Source: an uncultured beta proteobacterium (GTDB lineage Bacteria > Pseudomonadota > Gammaproteobacteria > Burkholderiales > Burkholderiaceae_C). From it: 57,969 nt of DNA. A program made the position numbers and the translations under genes. Positions 7,490-18,120 of this stretch are shown here, piece by piece (the first letter of the stretch is position 1; each line of letters opens with the position of its first letter). The stretch covers positions 1-57,969 of the forward strand of contig CAILZB010000130.1 in NCBI GenBank assembly GCA_903838565.1, written 5' to 3'. Below the pieces are notes generated by a model, which did no database searches, was not told the DNA's origin, and worked only from the letters and a program-made list of their open reading frames with translations.

Positions 7490-8953
7490 ATGACCACCTT
7501 TGAACAATTCCTGCAGGAGCACCCCGCTTATTCCGAGACGAGCGCACTGGACGCGATTCGGGCCTCGGACTACAGCCGGCTCGATGCACAGGACCAGGTC
7601 TATCTGGACTACACCGGTGGCGGCCTGCACGCTGCAAGCCAGGTGCGCGAGCACGCGCAAATGCTCAGCGACCAGGTACTGGGTAACCCTCACTCGGTGA
7701 GTCCGAGCTCGATGGAAATGACGCGCCGGGTAGAGCAGGCACGCGCTGCCGTGCTGGCGTATTTCAATGCCACCGGGGCTTATACCGCCATCTTCACGCC
7801 GAACGCCTCGGGCGCGCTCAAGCTGGTGGGCGAGTCCTACCCTTTTGCCCCAGGCGCCCGGCTCTTGATGACCGCAGACAACCACAACTCGGTCAATGGC
7901 CTGCGCGAGTTTGCCAGGTCCAAGGGGGCGCAAGTGAGCTACGCGCCACTGACCCGGCCCGAGCTGCGCATCGACACGCCGGCCATGGACGCGCTGCTGG
8001 CGCAGGCCGATCCCACGCAGTCCAACCTGATGGCTTTTCCAGCGCAATCGAACTTTTCCGGCGTCAAGCATCCGCTGGAACTGATCGCGGCGGCGCGCGC
8101 CAAGGGCTGGCAGGTGCTGCTCGACGCAGCCGCCTTTGTGCCCACGAACCGGCTCGACCTGAGCGCGGTGTCGCCGGACTTTGTCGTGCTGTCGTTCTAC
8201 AAGATGTTCGGCTACCCCACCGGCGTAGGCTGCCTGCTGGTGCGCAACGATGCCCTTGCGGCCTTGCGGCGCCCCTGGTTTGCGGGCGGCACCGTCAACT
8301 TCGCCACGGTCCAGGGCCGCATGCACGTGCTGTCCAAGGGAGAGGCGGGTTTCGAAGATGGAACGCTGAACTACCTGAGCATCCCGGCAGTAGAGATCGG
8401 TCTGCGCCACCTGCAGCGCTTGGGAATGCAGACCGTGCAGACGCGCGTGCACTGCCTGACCGAGTGGCTGATGAAACGGTTGCTGGCGCTGCAGCATGGA
8501 AACGGGCGGCCTATGGTGCGCCTGTATGGCCCCGCCACCATGGTGATGCGCGGCGCCACGCTCACGTTCAATCTGTACGACCCCAATGGCCATCTGGTGG
8601 ATTACCGCCGCGTCGAGGAACTCGCGGGAGAGGCCGGCATCTCCCTGCGCACCGGGTGCTTTTGCAATCCGGGCGCGGGTGAAGCGGCGGAAGATCTGAC
8701 GGAAGAGGACATGCACGCCGGCATTGCCGCCGTCGGCGAGCAGATCAACCTGCAGCGCTTCGTTCAGGCCATGCAGGCGCGAAACGGCAAGGCTGCCGGC
8801 GCCATGCGGGTATCCACGGGGCTGGCCAGCAATTTCGCCGACGTGCAGCGCTTCCTGACGTTCTTGGCCGGCTTCAGGGACCAGACTTCGATGACCATCG
8901 GCACCGTCTCCTTCGACATCGAGTCCTGCCGCGTGTTGCGCGACGGCGGGTAG
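7490..8953 (+). CDS. Class V aminotransferase, molybdenum-cofactor-sulfurase-like
   Basis: This 487-residue PLP enzyme carries the lysine motif SFYKMFGYPTGVG and the cysteine motif LRTGCFCNPGAGE, both close to the N-terminal NifS-like domain of Moco sulfurases (MOCOS/ABA3), which move sulfur from cysteine onto the molybdenum cofactor. The C-terminal MOSC domain of the eukaryotic enzymes is absent; the last ~80 residues are a short unrelated tail. It could sulfurate Moco for a xanthine-oxidase-type enzyme or act as a general cysteine desulfurase. No molybdoenzyme gene is in the window. The start at 7490 gives the conserved N-terminus; an in-frame start at 7454 would add 12 residues. Confidence 0.8.
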   Translation: MTTFEQFLQEHPAYSETSALDAIRASDYSRLDAQDQVYLDYTGGGLHAASQVREHAQMLSDQVLGNPHSVSPSSMEMTRRVEQARAAVLAYFNATGAYTAIFTPNASGALKLVGESYPFAPGARLLMTADNHNSVNGLREFARSKGAQVSYAPLTRPELRIDTPAMDALLAQADPTQSNLMAFPAQSNFSGVKHPLELIAAARAKGWQVLLDAAAFVPTNRLDLSAVSPDFVVLSFYKMFGYPTGVGCLLVRNDALAALRRPWFAGGTVNFATVQGRMHVLSKGEAGFEDGTLNYLSIPAVEIGLRHLQRLGMQTVQTRVHCLTEWLMKRLLALQHGNGRPMVRLYGPATMVMRGATLTFNLYDPNGHLVDYRRVEELAGEAGISLRTGCFCNPGAGEAAEDLTEEDMHAGIAAVGEQINLQRFVQAMQARNGKAAGAMRVSTGLASNFADVQRFLTFLAGFRDQTSMTIGTVSFDIESCRVLRDGG

Positions 8954-8963
8954 GCGCGCAGCA

Positions 8964-9341
8964 CTACTCGGCCTCGCCCAGCGTGTTCTCGGCCCCCGGA
9001 TTTTGTGCGCCCTGCTCTTCTTTCGCCAAGCGGTACTCCATGGCAAGGTGATGCCTGTAGTTGAGGCGACGGAACTCGGAAAAAGGTTCGCTGGGCAGGT
9101 AGACCGGTTGCGTGGCGTCTGACTGAACGCCTGCGACGACAGGAGCCGATGCGCTTTGGCGCTCGAACTCGTCCATTCCCAGTCTCAGCAAATCACCCAT
9201 GATCCGCACACGCGACTTCGGCGGGTGCAAGCCGAGCAAGGCCTCCAGCCTGTCAGCCAGACTCCGGGGCAGTTTGAACGAGTAACTCCGCTGCGCAGGA
9301 CGCTCAGACGCGGGGCGGGCAATGGGCTTGCTGGATTTCAT
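8964..9341 (-). CDS. Small hypothetical protein, possible ribbon-helix-helix
   Basis: This 125-residue protein was not recognised. Residues ~18-60 (RSYSFKLPRSLADRLEALL, then RIMGDLLRLGMDEFE) look like a beta strand followed by two helices, the general shape of a ribbon-helix-helix DNA-binding domain. The rest is polar and probably disordered. It is convergent with the aminotransferase gene, only 10 bases away, and divergent from the Hsp20/Lon genes. If it binds DNA, it could act on the 341-base divergent intergenic region (inference). No strong Shine-Dalgarno sequence precedes the ATG. Confidence 0.55.
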   Translation of the reverse strand: MKSSKPIARPASERPAQRSYSFKLPRSLADRLEALLGLHPPKSRVRIMGDLLRLGMDEFERQSASAPVVAGVQSDATQPVYLPSEPFSEFRRLNYRHHLAMEYRLAKEEQGAQNPGAENTLGEAE

Positions 9342-9533
9342 GGAGGCTTCTCACAATCACGGGTGACTTTCATGCAGCTTGGGCCTGCCAAGCGGCCCGC
9401 AACGCGCGTTGCTGGAAACGCAAGCACGCCAACCTCAACGACACGCTCCATGATCGCGCGAGCTGGGTGACTGCCGGTTGACTATTCGCAAACCCGCTGC
9501 GACACGGCAACGGGCAACAGGGCACTGGCGATT

Positions 9534-9547
9534 TTGCGAATTATCAA
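9534..9547 (+). promoter_or_regulatory. FNR/ANR-like box upstream of the Hsp20-Lon genes
   Basis: The sequence TTGCGAATTATCAA matches the FNR consensus TTGAT-N4-ATCAA at 8 of 10 positions; its reverse complement has the form TTGAT-N4-CGCAA. It lies in the 341-base gap 9342-9682, which otherwise holds no gene I can see. A weak -10-like TAGTCT at 9569-9574 would put the box near -41, the activating position for FNR, but that hexamer is poor. A second box of the same form lies at 14606-14619. Regulation by oxygen is inferred. Confidence 0.35.
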
Positions 9548-9682
9548 GCACCGCATCCGTTTCAAACGTAGTCTCTGATCCTCATGGGGCCTGAGTGATT
9601 TCGGAGTCACCAGCGGCATTGAATGGTTTTCACTGTCGGTCTCTGAGCTCCGTTCCCGCCAGGCCGAAAGAGGACATATCGA

Positions 9683-10083
9683 ATGCAACATCAAGCCACG
9701 ATGACCTGGATGCTGACCGAGGCGATCGAGCAACTCCAGCGCGCAGACCGGTTGCAGCGTCAGTTCTTCCGCACCGACCAGAGCAACACGTTGCCCTGCT
9801 GGGAGCCAGCGGTAGACATCGCGGCCAATCAGCAGGAACTGTGCATCGTGCTGGCACTTCCCGGCGTTGCGCTGGAGCGCCTCGATGTTTCGCTGGAGGA
9901 CTCGGCCATTCTGGTTCGCGGCGAACGCCCCCTGGGCAGCGGGCTGCTGGAGGGTGAAATTCTTCGACTCGAAATACCCTACGGGCCCTTTGAGCGTCGC
10001 ATCCCCCTGCCCTACGGAATCTATCGATTGGCCGAGATGCAACTGGAACACGGTTGCCTGAGGCTGCACCTAGAGCGACTCAC

Positions 10084-10087
<4 letters not shown>
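9683..10087 (+). CDS. Hsp20/alpha-crystallin family small heat-shock protein
   Basis: This 134-residue protein has the alpha-crystallin fold pattern from residue ~35: PAVDIAANQQELCIVLALPGV, a central ILVRGERP strand, and IPYGPFERRIPLP near the end. The usual A-x-x-x-n-G-v-L motif is weakened to EHGCLRLHLERL, and the protein stops there, so the IxI C-terminal extension that links oligomers is missing. It should act as an ATP-independent holdase in the cytoplasm. Its stop overlaps the lon start (ATGA), so chaperone and protease are coupled. AGAGGA at 9668-9673 is a plausible ribosome-binding site. Confidence 0.85.
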
Positions 10088-12510
<2,423 letters not shown>

Positions 12511-12570
12511 AGGCAGCGGGTCACCCGCGAAGGAACAAGAGCTGCAGCAGCTTTCAAGAACCGGAGGAAC

Positions 12571-13029
12571 ATGATGACAAAGACCTGGATTCTCGTGGCC
12601 GATGCCCACCGTGCGCGCTGCCTTGAGCAGACCGCCCAGAACGCCCCGCTCATCGAGTTGGCTGACTTTGTGCATCCCCACGCCCACATGACCAGCGAGA
12701 CCAGCCCGGACCGCACGGGAGACGCAGGCAAAGGCCACGGACGTACCGGGCACGCAGGCACGCAATTCGAGCCTAAGACGGAAGCCGGCGCCAAGGAGCG
12801 CCACAGCTTCGCCCGGCAACTTGCGGATTTCCTGAACCAGGGCGTGGCCAAGCAGCGCTGCGACCGCATCGCGCTGATCGCCCCAGGGCCCATGCTGGGC
12901 GAACTCAAACCCCTGCTGAGCCCGGCCGCGGACAAGCTGCTGCATCGCAGCGTCGCCACCGATCTGACCCACTACCAGGGCCCGGAGTTGAAACAGCGAG
13001 TGCAGCACGCATTGAGTCCGCCCGGTTGA
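12571..13029 (+). CDS. Host attachment protein family (baeRF-like)
   Basis: This 152-residue protein begins with MTKTWILVADAHRARCLE, the hallmark of the 'protein required for attachment to host cells' family, and retains the C-terminal IALIAPGPMLGELKPLL part. The fold resembles eRF1/Pelota-type RNase-H-like domains, so the family name probably reflects one phenotype rather than the biochemical role. A strong GGAGG at 12563-12567 fits a start at the second ATG (12574) better than the first. It sits between lon and uspA on the same strand and is probably part of the stress operon. Confidence 0.8.
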   Translation: MMTKTWILVADAHRARCLEQTAQNAPLIELADFVHPHAHMTSETSPDRTGDAGKGHGRTGHAGTQFEPKTEAGAKERHSFARQLADFLNQGVAKQRCDRIALIAPGPMLGELKPLLSPAADKLLHRSVATDLTHYQGPELKQRVQHALSPPG

Positions 13030-13080
13030 AGGTGCGGTCAGAAGGTGAATGTTTCCCCAATGGCAGAACAGGAGAACGAT

Positions 13081-13521
13081 ATGCTGAAAATCTTGATCGC
13101 AGTGGATGGATCGGCACACGCCAACCGTGCCATTCAAGCGGTAGGCGCCATGGCCAGATCTTCACTTGAACTGGAGGCCTGCCTGCTCTGCGTCAGCCCC
13201 GGCGCGGTGCTCGAGCCTGTCTTTGCGACCGACTATGGCGCCGCCACGATCCAGAAAATTGAAGAGGAGCAAAGGCGCCAGCAAGACACGATACTGAACC
13301 AGGCCGCGGACCTGGCCAAGGCGCAGGGGCTCAAGCTTGGCGAACCAGCGCGGGCCTACGGCGTGATTGCGAATGAGATCGTGCGCGTCGCCAATGAACG
13401 CAAGGTAGACCAGATTGCGATGGGCACACGCGGCATGGGCGCGCTTGGGAGCATTTTCCTGGGCTCGGTAGCGCAACGGGTGATCCATCAGTCTTCGATA
13501 CCGGTCCTGCTGGCAAAGTAG
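13081..13521 (+). CDS. Universal stress protein UspA family
   Basis: This 146-residue protein opens with MLKILIAVDGSAHANRAI and ends with the ATP-binding signature GTRGMGALGSIFLGS, including the conserved G-x2-G-x9-G-S spacing, then VAQRVIHQSSIPVLL. It probably binds ATP and acts as a dimer in stress survival. The ATG at 13081 follows an AGGAG at 13069-13073; an in-frame GTG at 13045 would add 12 residues but has no such site. A hairpin just downstream probably ends the operon. Confidence 0.92.
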   Translation: MLKILIAVDGSAHANRAIQAVGAMARSSLELEACLLCVSPGAVLEPVFATDYGAATIQKIEEEQRRQQDTILNQAADLAKAQGLKLGEPARAYGVIANEIVRVANERKVDQIAMGTRGMGALGSIFLGSVAQRVIHQSSIPVLLAK

Positions 13522-13534
13522 GCCCCGTTGCCGC

Positions 13535-13562
13535 AGGGGCGCTCCGGCATGTCAGCGCCCCT
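13535..13562 (+). terminator. Candidate terminator after uspA
   Basis: AGGGGCGCT and its exact complement AGCGCCCCT form a 9-bp GC-rich stem around a 10-base loop, 13 bases after the uspA stop. It is followed only by a short GGGTTTGA rather than a good T-run, so termination may be partial. It lies between convergent genes (uspA and the pseudogene on the minus strand) and could serve both directions. Confidence 0.5.
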
Positions 13563-13571
13563 GGGTTTGAT

Positions 13572-14420
13572 TCAGCGCGCCGACGCCACTGTGGCGCCTC
13601 CCCTGCTGCCTTCGCGGTACGCCGTGCAGTCCTTGAGTCCGAGTTCCCAGGAACGCAGCAGGCAAGTAGCTAAATCGTGCGCGCTGGCATTTTCTGCAAA
13701 ACGCAGGGTTTGGGAAACGGCGTTGTCGACCAACGACTGCGTGGCAGCCATGCCACCCCGCAGGGATTGGTGGCGGAGATGCGCTCGCGGTACCAGAGGT
13801 TGTTGGCGCTGTTGATGCGGTCGATGAACTAGACACCTGGTTCGGCGCTCGCGTATTGCGCCTGCACGATCCGGTCCCACAGGCCAAGCGCCGGTATTCG
13901 GCCATGCACCAGGCACAGCTGCGGCGCCGTGCCACCGGACCATACCCGTTCGCACAGCTCGCCGCCCACGGGAACCGGGTGCGTTCCCAGGGGAAACACC
14001 AGCTGCCACGCCTCGTCGGCCTCGACCGCGCGCATGAAGTCGTCGCTGATCAGCACCGAAAGGTTGAAATGCGACAGGACACCGGCGGCGCACTTGGCTT
14101 GCACGAAGGCTTCTATGTCCGGGGGTGGTCGCAGCGCCGCGTGGCCATCATCGCGCCGCGGCGCAGGTTGCCCTGCTCCAGCACCGCGTTGGCGGCATCC
14201 CAGAGCGTCATGAAGGGGACGCGACCCGAGGCCACCCCGGCGCTCGTCACAGCTTGCGAGCCCGCGGGCCGCAGCATGGAAAAGTCGACTCCGATGCCAC
14301 CGCCAGCCTGCAGCGTCAGCACGGATTCGCGCAAGGCACTGATGATGCCCTGAATCGAGTCTTCAAACGCCGGCACGACAAAGCAGTTGAACAGGGTTGA
14401 TCTGCGGGACGTGTTGGGAA
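13572..14420 (-). pseudogene. nrdJ: Degraded class II (B12-dependent) ribonucleotide reductase
   Basis: Reading the minus strand in successive frames restores recognisable class II ribonucleotide reductase pieces: TLFNCFVVPAFEDS, LQAGGGIGVDFSMLRP and GNLRRGAMMAT; then SHFNLSVLISDDFMRAV and GGTAPQLCLVH; then INSANNLWYRERISATNPCG; and finally the C-terminal VDNAVSQTLRF with LGLKDCTAYREGS. A frameshift sits at a G5 run (14122-14126), a TAG at 13829-13831 interrupts the frame before FIDRI, and the sequence jumps near 13757 from the NPCG region to the C-terminus, so several hundred codons are missing. The N-terminal ~100 residues are also absent. It cannot encode a working enzyme. Confidence 0.85.
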
Positions 14421-14605
14421 ATGAATTCACTGAACAAGGCGTTGCCCATGACGCACTCCTGAGTTCCAGAGTTGTCCAGCGCAATTGGAGGGACCCGGGG
14501 CGGCTTGAGAAATCGCAACTGCACGGCCATCGTCGCGACTCCGGCAGCGCACGAAGACCGATGGCTGCGCACGCCAACGGGCCCACAGCGGCACACGCAC
14601 CCCGA

Positions 14606-14619
14606 TTGATTTTGCGCAA
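14606..14619 (+). promoter_or_regulatory. FNR/ANR-like box upstream of the methyltransferase gene
   Basis: TTGATTTTGCGCAA matches TTGAT-N4-ATCAA at 8 of 10 positions, with one perfect half-site. TGCAAT at 14641-14646 is a fair -10 element and would place the box near -41 for a transcript reading into the cyclopropane-synthase-like gene. The box also lies upstream of the ribonucleotide reductase remnant on the other strand and might once have served both. The interval 14421-14675 holds no other gene I can support. Confidence 0.35.
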
Positions 14620-14675
14620 GCGTTGATACTGGCAAACAGATGCAATGCAGCACCATCAGGAACAAAGCGAACACC

Positions 14676-15890
14676 ATGTTTTTCCCGCTGCAGAACATCG
14701 TTGACTCCCTCCATGAGCGCACCGGGATACCGTTTTCGATCGGCCTGCCTGACGGCAGTCATTACCGCTCAGGCTCCGCGGATCCGGCGTTCACCGTGGT
14801 GTTTCGCACCGATGCGGCGCTGCTGTCGGCGTTCACGCGCGGCCACATGGGTCTGCTGGAATCGTATTTTGATCAGAGCGTAGACGTCGAGGGCGATCTC
14901 GCGGCGGCGCTCGCGGCCGGCATGCTCAGCGGCCTGGACATGCACTCCCAGGCCTTGAACAACGTCGAGAACGGCATTCTTGAACTGCGCTATTCAAACC
15001 ACAACACCGCACAAGCCAAGGCCAATGCCCGAGCCCACTATGGTCTGGGCGCAGAGTTCTACCGCCTGTGGCTGGACGATCCGCTGATGATGTACACCTG
15101 CGCCTACTGGCCTGAAGGCACGCGCACATTGGAGCAGGCGCAGACGCAAAAGATCGATCACGTCTGCCGCAAGATCAGACTGTCACGGGGTGAGTCCTTC
15201 ATCGACATCGGCTGCGGCTTTGGCGGATTCATGTTTCGGGCCTGGGAAACGCTGGGCGCGCTGGGCACCGGTCTGAACACCACGACCGAGCAGGTCGAGT
15301 GGTTGCACGGCGAAATTGCGCGCCGGGGCCTTGCCGACAAGCTCAGCGTGCGCGAGGCCGACTTTCGCGAGGTCGATGGCCAGTACGACAAAGTGGTGTC
15401 CATTGGCGTGCTCGAGCATGCAGGGCGGGATCAATTGAGCGCGGTGCTCCGGGCGCACGCTGGCTTCCTTAAACCCGGCGGCCTGGGCATGCTGCATTTC
15501 ATTGGCCACGTCGGCCCGCGCGAGACCGAGCTTTTCATCCGAAAGCACGTGTTTCCGGGAGGCTGGATCCCCGCCCTGTCCGAGGTGATTGTCGAGATGG
15601 AGCGTTGCGGCCTGGAGGTGGTTGACATCGAGAACCTGCGCCGCCACTACGCCCTGACGCTGGACGTCTGGGTGCAGCGCTTTGAGCAGCGCTGGGAGGC
15701 GATCCACGCGTTGAATCCGCAGCGCTTCGACGAGCGCTTTCGCCGGGTGTGGCGAACCTATCTGATGGGTTGTGCAGAGATGTTCCGCTCAGCTTCGGGC
15801 TACACCCATCTGTTCCAGATCGTGTTCAGCAAGGGAAATGTGTCCCGCACCAGCTACCCGATGAGTCGGGCCCCGTTGTATGAACGCTGA
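14676..15890 (+). CDS. Cyclopropane-fatty-acyl-phospholipid synthase family methyltransferase
   Basis: This 404-residue SAM-dependent enzyme has an N-terminal lipid-binding region and a C-terminal methyltransferase domain with the SAM motif FIDIGCGFGGF and the phrase HYGLGAEFYRLWLDDPLMMYTCAYW, which is diagnostic of the cyclopropane synthase family. Members methylate double bonds of membrane phospholipid acyl chains and give cyclopropane, methylene or methyl-branched products. It overlaps the FAD oxidoreductase downstream by 11 bases, which favours a two-step branched-lipid pathway over simple cyclopropanation (inference). The start is uncertain: an in-frame ATG at 14640 lies upstream and no strong ribosome site marks 14676. 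Confidence 0.9.
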   Translation: MFFPLQNIVDSLHERTGIPFSIGLPDGSHYRSGSADPAFTVVFRTDAALLSAFTRGHMGLLESYFDQSVDVEGDLAAALAAGMLSGLDMHSQALNNVENGILELRYSNHNTAQAKANARAHYGLGAEFYRLWLDDPLMMYTCAYWPEGTRTLEQAQTQKIDHVCRKIRLSRGESFIDIGCGFGGFMFRAWETLGALGTGLNTTTEQVEWLHGEIARRGLADKLSVREADFREVDGQYDKVVSIGVLEHAGRDQLSAVLRAHAGFLKPGGLGMLHFIGHVGPRETELFIRKHVFPGGWIPALSEVIVEMERCGLEVVDIENLRRHYALTLDVWVQRFEQRWEAIHALNPQRFDERFRRVWRTYLMGCAEMFRSASGYTHLFQIVFSKGNVSRTSYPMSRAPLYER

Positions 15891-17235
15891 GGTGGCCGCC
15901 CATGCCAGGCGTCGCGATGCGCTCGAGCTGGCGATGCGGTCCAGTGCCTCTGACAGCTCCGCGCCGCTCGGTTTGAACAAGCGCAGCTCCAACCTGTTTC
16001 GCGATCGCAGCGAAAGCGCCAAACGCCGGCTGGACCTGAGTGACTTCTGCCACGTGCTGGACATCGACACGGAACATGGCCGGGTCGACGTCGAAGGCAT
16101 GACGACCTACGAGGAACTGGTCACGCAGACCCTGGCGCACGGTGTCATGCCCGCGGTGGTGCCGCAGCTCAAGACCATCACGGCAGGCGGTGCGGCTGCC
16201 GGCGTCGGCATCGAGGCGACTTCGCACCGATTCGGGCTGGTGCACAACACGCTGCTGGAACTGGACGTCTTGCTCCCCAGTGGCAAGGTGGTCCACTGCA
16301 CGCCGGATAACGAGCACCAGGACCTGTTCTTCGGATTTCCCAATTCCTACGGCACGCTGGGCTATGCCCTGCGCCTGCGACTGCGCACCCTGGCAGTCAA
16401 ACCCTACGTCAAGGTGGAGCATCTGCGGCACAGTGCGCCGATGGAGTTCTTCGGCGAGCTGGCCACGCGCTGCCGCAATGGCGTGAGCTTCATCGACGGT
16501 GTGGTATTTGGTGCGCAGCAGCAGGTCATCAGCGTGGCATCTTTTGTCGACGACGCTCCCTGGGTGAGCGACTACAGTTTCGAGCACATTTACTACCGCT
16601 CCCTGCTCGAAAGACAGGTCGACTATCTGCGCGTACAGGACTATATTTGGCGCTGGGACACCGACTGGTTCTGGTGCTCGAAGAACCTGGGTGCACAACA
16701 TCCGTTGCTGCGGCGCCTGCTGGGCAAGTCGCGCCTGAATTCCCGCACATACACGCGCCTCATGCGCTGGAACGCGCGCTGGGGTGGGACCCGCAGACTG
16801 GCGCGCTGGCGCGGCCGCTTCACGGAATCCGTGATCCAGGACGTCGACATACCGATCGCTGCCGCCGCCGATTTTCTTGCATTCCTGCTGCGCGAAATCG
16901 GCATCATGCCAATCTGGATCTGCCCGGTTCGCTCGCTCGAACCTGAACGTCAGTTCACGCTGTATCCGATGGCGCCGGACAGCCTTTACGTGAACTTCGG
17001 CTTCTGGGATGTGGTCGAAAGTGTCCTCCGCTACGAGCCAGGTCACTTCAACCGCATGATCGAGCGCGAAGTCAGCCGGCTTGGCGGCATCAAGTCGCTC
17101 TACTCCGAAAGCTATTTCACGCGCGAGGAGTTTGCCCAGGCATATGGGATGGATGCCTACCAGGCCCTCAAGGCAAAGTACGACCCAGACGCCCGCATGC
17201 TCGGTCTGTACGACAAGTGCGTGCTGCGCGCCTGA
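15880..17235 (+). CDS. FAD-binding oxidoreductase (DHCR24/TmsA-like)
   Basis: This 451-residue protein has a PCMH-type FAD-binding domain, with TITAGGAAAGVGIEATSHRFG as the flavin-binding stretch and LDVLLPSGKVVHC after it. The C-terminal half (RWDTDWFWCSKN, then YSESYFTREEF) resembles the DHCR24 sterol-reductase group. In actinobacteria a related oxidase (TmsA/BfaA) beside a cyclopropane-synthase-like enzyme (TmsB/BfaB) reduces the 10-methylene intermediate to a 10-methyl fatty acid. The overlap with the methyltransferase gene here suggests the same kind of partnership. The substrate is not provable from sequence. Confidence 0.8.
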   Translation: MNAEVAAHARRRDALELAMRSSASDSSAPLGLNKRSSNLFRDRSESAKRRLDLSDFCHVLDIDTEHGRVDVEGMTTYEELVTQTLAHGVMPAVVPQLKTITAGGAAAGVGIEATSHRFGLVHNTLLELDVLLPSGKVVHCTPDNEHQDLFFGFPNSYGTLGYALRLRLRTLAVKPYVKVEHLRHSAPMEFFGELATRCRNGVSFIDGVVFGAQQQVISVASFVDDAPWVSDYSFEHIYYRSLLERQVDYLRVQDYIWRWDTDWFWCSKNLGAQHPLLRRLLGKSRLNSRTYTRLMRWNARWGGTRRLARWRGRFTESVIQDVDIPIAAAADFLAFLLREIGIMPIWICPVRSLEPERQFTLYPMAPDSLYVNFGFWDVVESVLRYEPGHFNRMIEREVSRLGGIKSLYSESYFTREEFAQAYGMDAYQALKAKYDPDARMLGLYDKCVLRA

Positions 17236-17255
17236 CACGGCGAGATGAGTTCACC

Positions 17256-17462
17256 ATGCCCTGGAACGCCGGATACTTTCCCGCAGCGATGCAGCACCTG
17301 AGCGAAGCCACGCGCCTCAAAGCCATAGCGATCGCCAACGCGCTGCTGGCGCAGGGCATGGAAGAGGGCAAGGCGATCCGCATCGCCATCGCCAAGTCCA
17401 AGGAGCGGGCGCTACACCACGGCGTGCCCATGCGCGACGATGAACGAAAGTGGCATGATTGA
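17256..17462 (+). CDS. Small conserved hypothetical protein
   Basis: This 68-residue basic protein begins MPWNAGYFPAAMQHLSEATR and is predicted to be mostly helical (RLKAIAIANALLAQGMEEG, then AIRIAIAKSKERA). It resembles short uncharacterised proteobacterial proteins with the MPW...FP..M..L start, but I cannot give a function. It follows the oxidoreductase by 20 bases and may share its transcript. The ATG at 17256 fits the conserved start; an in-frame start at 17217 would overlap the upstream gene. Confidence 0.6.
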   Translation: MPWNAGYFPAAMQHLSEATRLKAIAIANALLAQGMEEGKAIRIAIAKSKERALHHGVPMRDDERKWHD

Positions 17463-17517
17463 GAATTATCAAAACAAACGCGTTTTGTCCTTGGACGCAC
17501 GGCCATTGAAACAGTTT

Positions 17518-18105
17518 TCAAATGGCATATCGGTGCAACACCTGATACTCGCTGCGCGGTGAGGTCCGTGATTCCACCAGCACATAGCCATCAACCCACC
17601 AGCGCAAAGGCAGTGTTGTGGTCTTGGGCAGCGCTTGGAAGTGGCGCCGCGCCAATGTGAGGTGTGGACGGAACTCGCGCTCATCAATTTGCAGGCCCAA
17701 GCCACGCAGCGCAGCGCCCAAATCGGCATGAAGATGAACCATCGGCAGCGGGATCGTGTCTGGAATTACCACCAGCAGACCATGCCGCCACTCGTCACAG
17801 CGGCTCAAGCCGAGTTCGAACGGGTCGAATGGCAGGTCGAGAGCCTGTAGCAATTCCGGTATCCGATGGCGCTGCACATTGCCCAGGAAATGAAGGGTCA
17901 GGTGAATGCGTTCAGTCGCAACGAGTTGGAAACCGCCCGCGCCGATGCGCTCACCACACAAGGCACGGAGGGAACGTGCCAACTTGGGGTCGGGCCAAAG
18001 CGCCAGGAACAGGCGGGCGACATCGGTGCGGACTTCTTCCGTGTCGGATCCACCTGCGGTCGGACCCTGTGCCATTGGGTGATCGTGGTCGCGGGCGCGT
18101 GGCAT
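17518..18105 (-). CDS. thpR: RNA 2',3'-cyclic phosphodiesterase ThpR (LigT family)
   Basis: This 195-residue 2H-phosphoesterase has both catalytic histidine motifs, HLTLHFLG in the N-terminal half and HLTLARR in the C-terminal half, on the two lobes of the fold. It opens 2',3'-cyclic phosphates to 2'-phosphates on RNA ends. The first ~28 residues are not part of the fold, so translation may start later, for example at the Met near 18075. It lies 15 bases downstream of homospermidine synthase on the same strand. Confidence 0.85.
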   Translation of the reverse strand: MPRARDHDHPMAQGPTAGGSDTEEVRTDVARLFLALWPDPKLARSLRALCGERIGAGGFQLVATERIHLTLHFLGNVQRHRIPELLQALDLPFDPFELGLSRCDEWRHGLLVVIPDTIPLPMVHLHADLGAALRGLGLQIDEREFRPHLTLARRHFQALPKTTTLPLRWWVDGYVLVESRTSPRSEYQVLHRYAI

Positions 18106-18120
18106 CCGGTTGGATCGAGG

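Noticed and set aside
13045..13080. Upstream GTG start for uspA
   Set aside because: The added residues are not family-like and the ribosome-binding site AGGAG is placed for the ATG at 13081.
17459..17472. Third FNR-like box, TTGAGAATTATCAA, a 9 of 10 match
   Set aside because: It overlaps the stop codon of the small protein and lies between convergent genes, with no gene start downstream on either strand, so a promoter role is unlikely.
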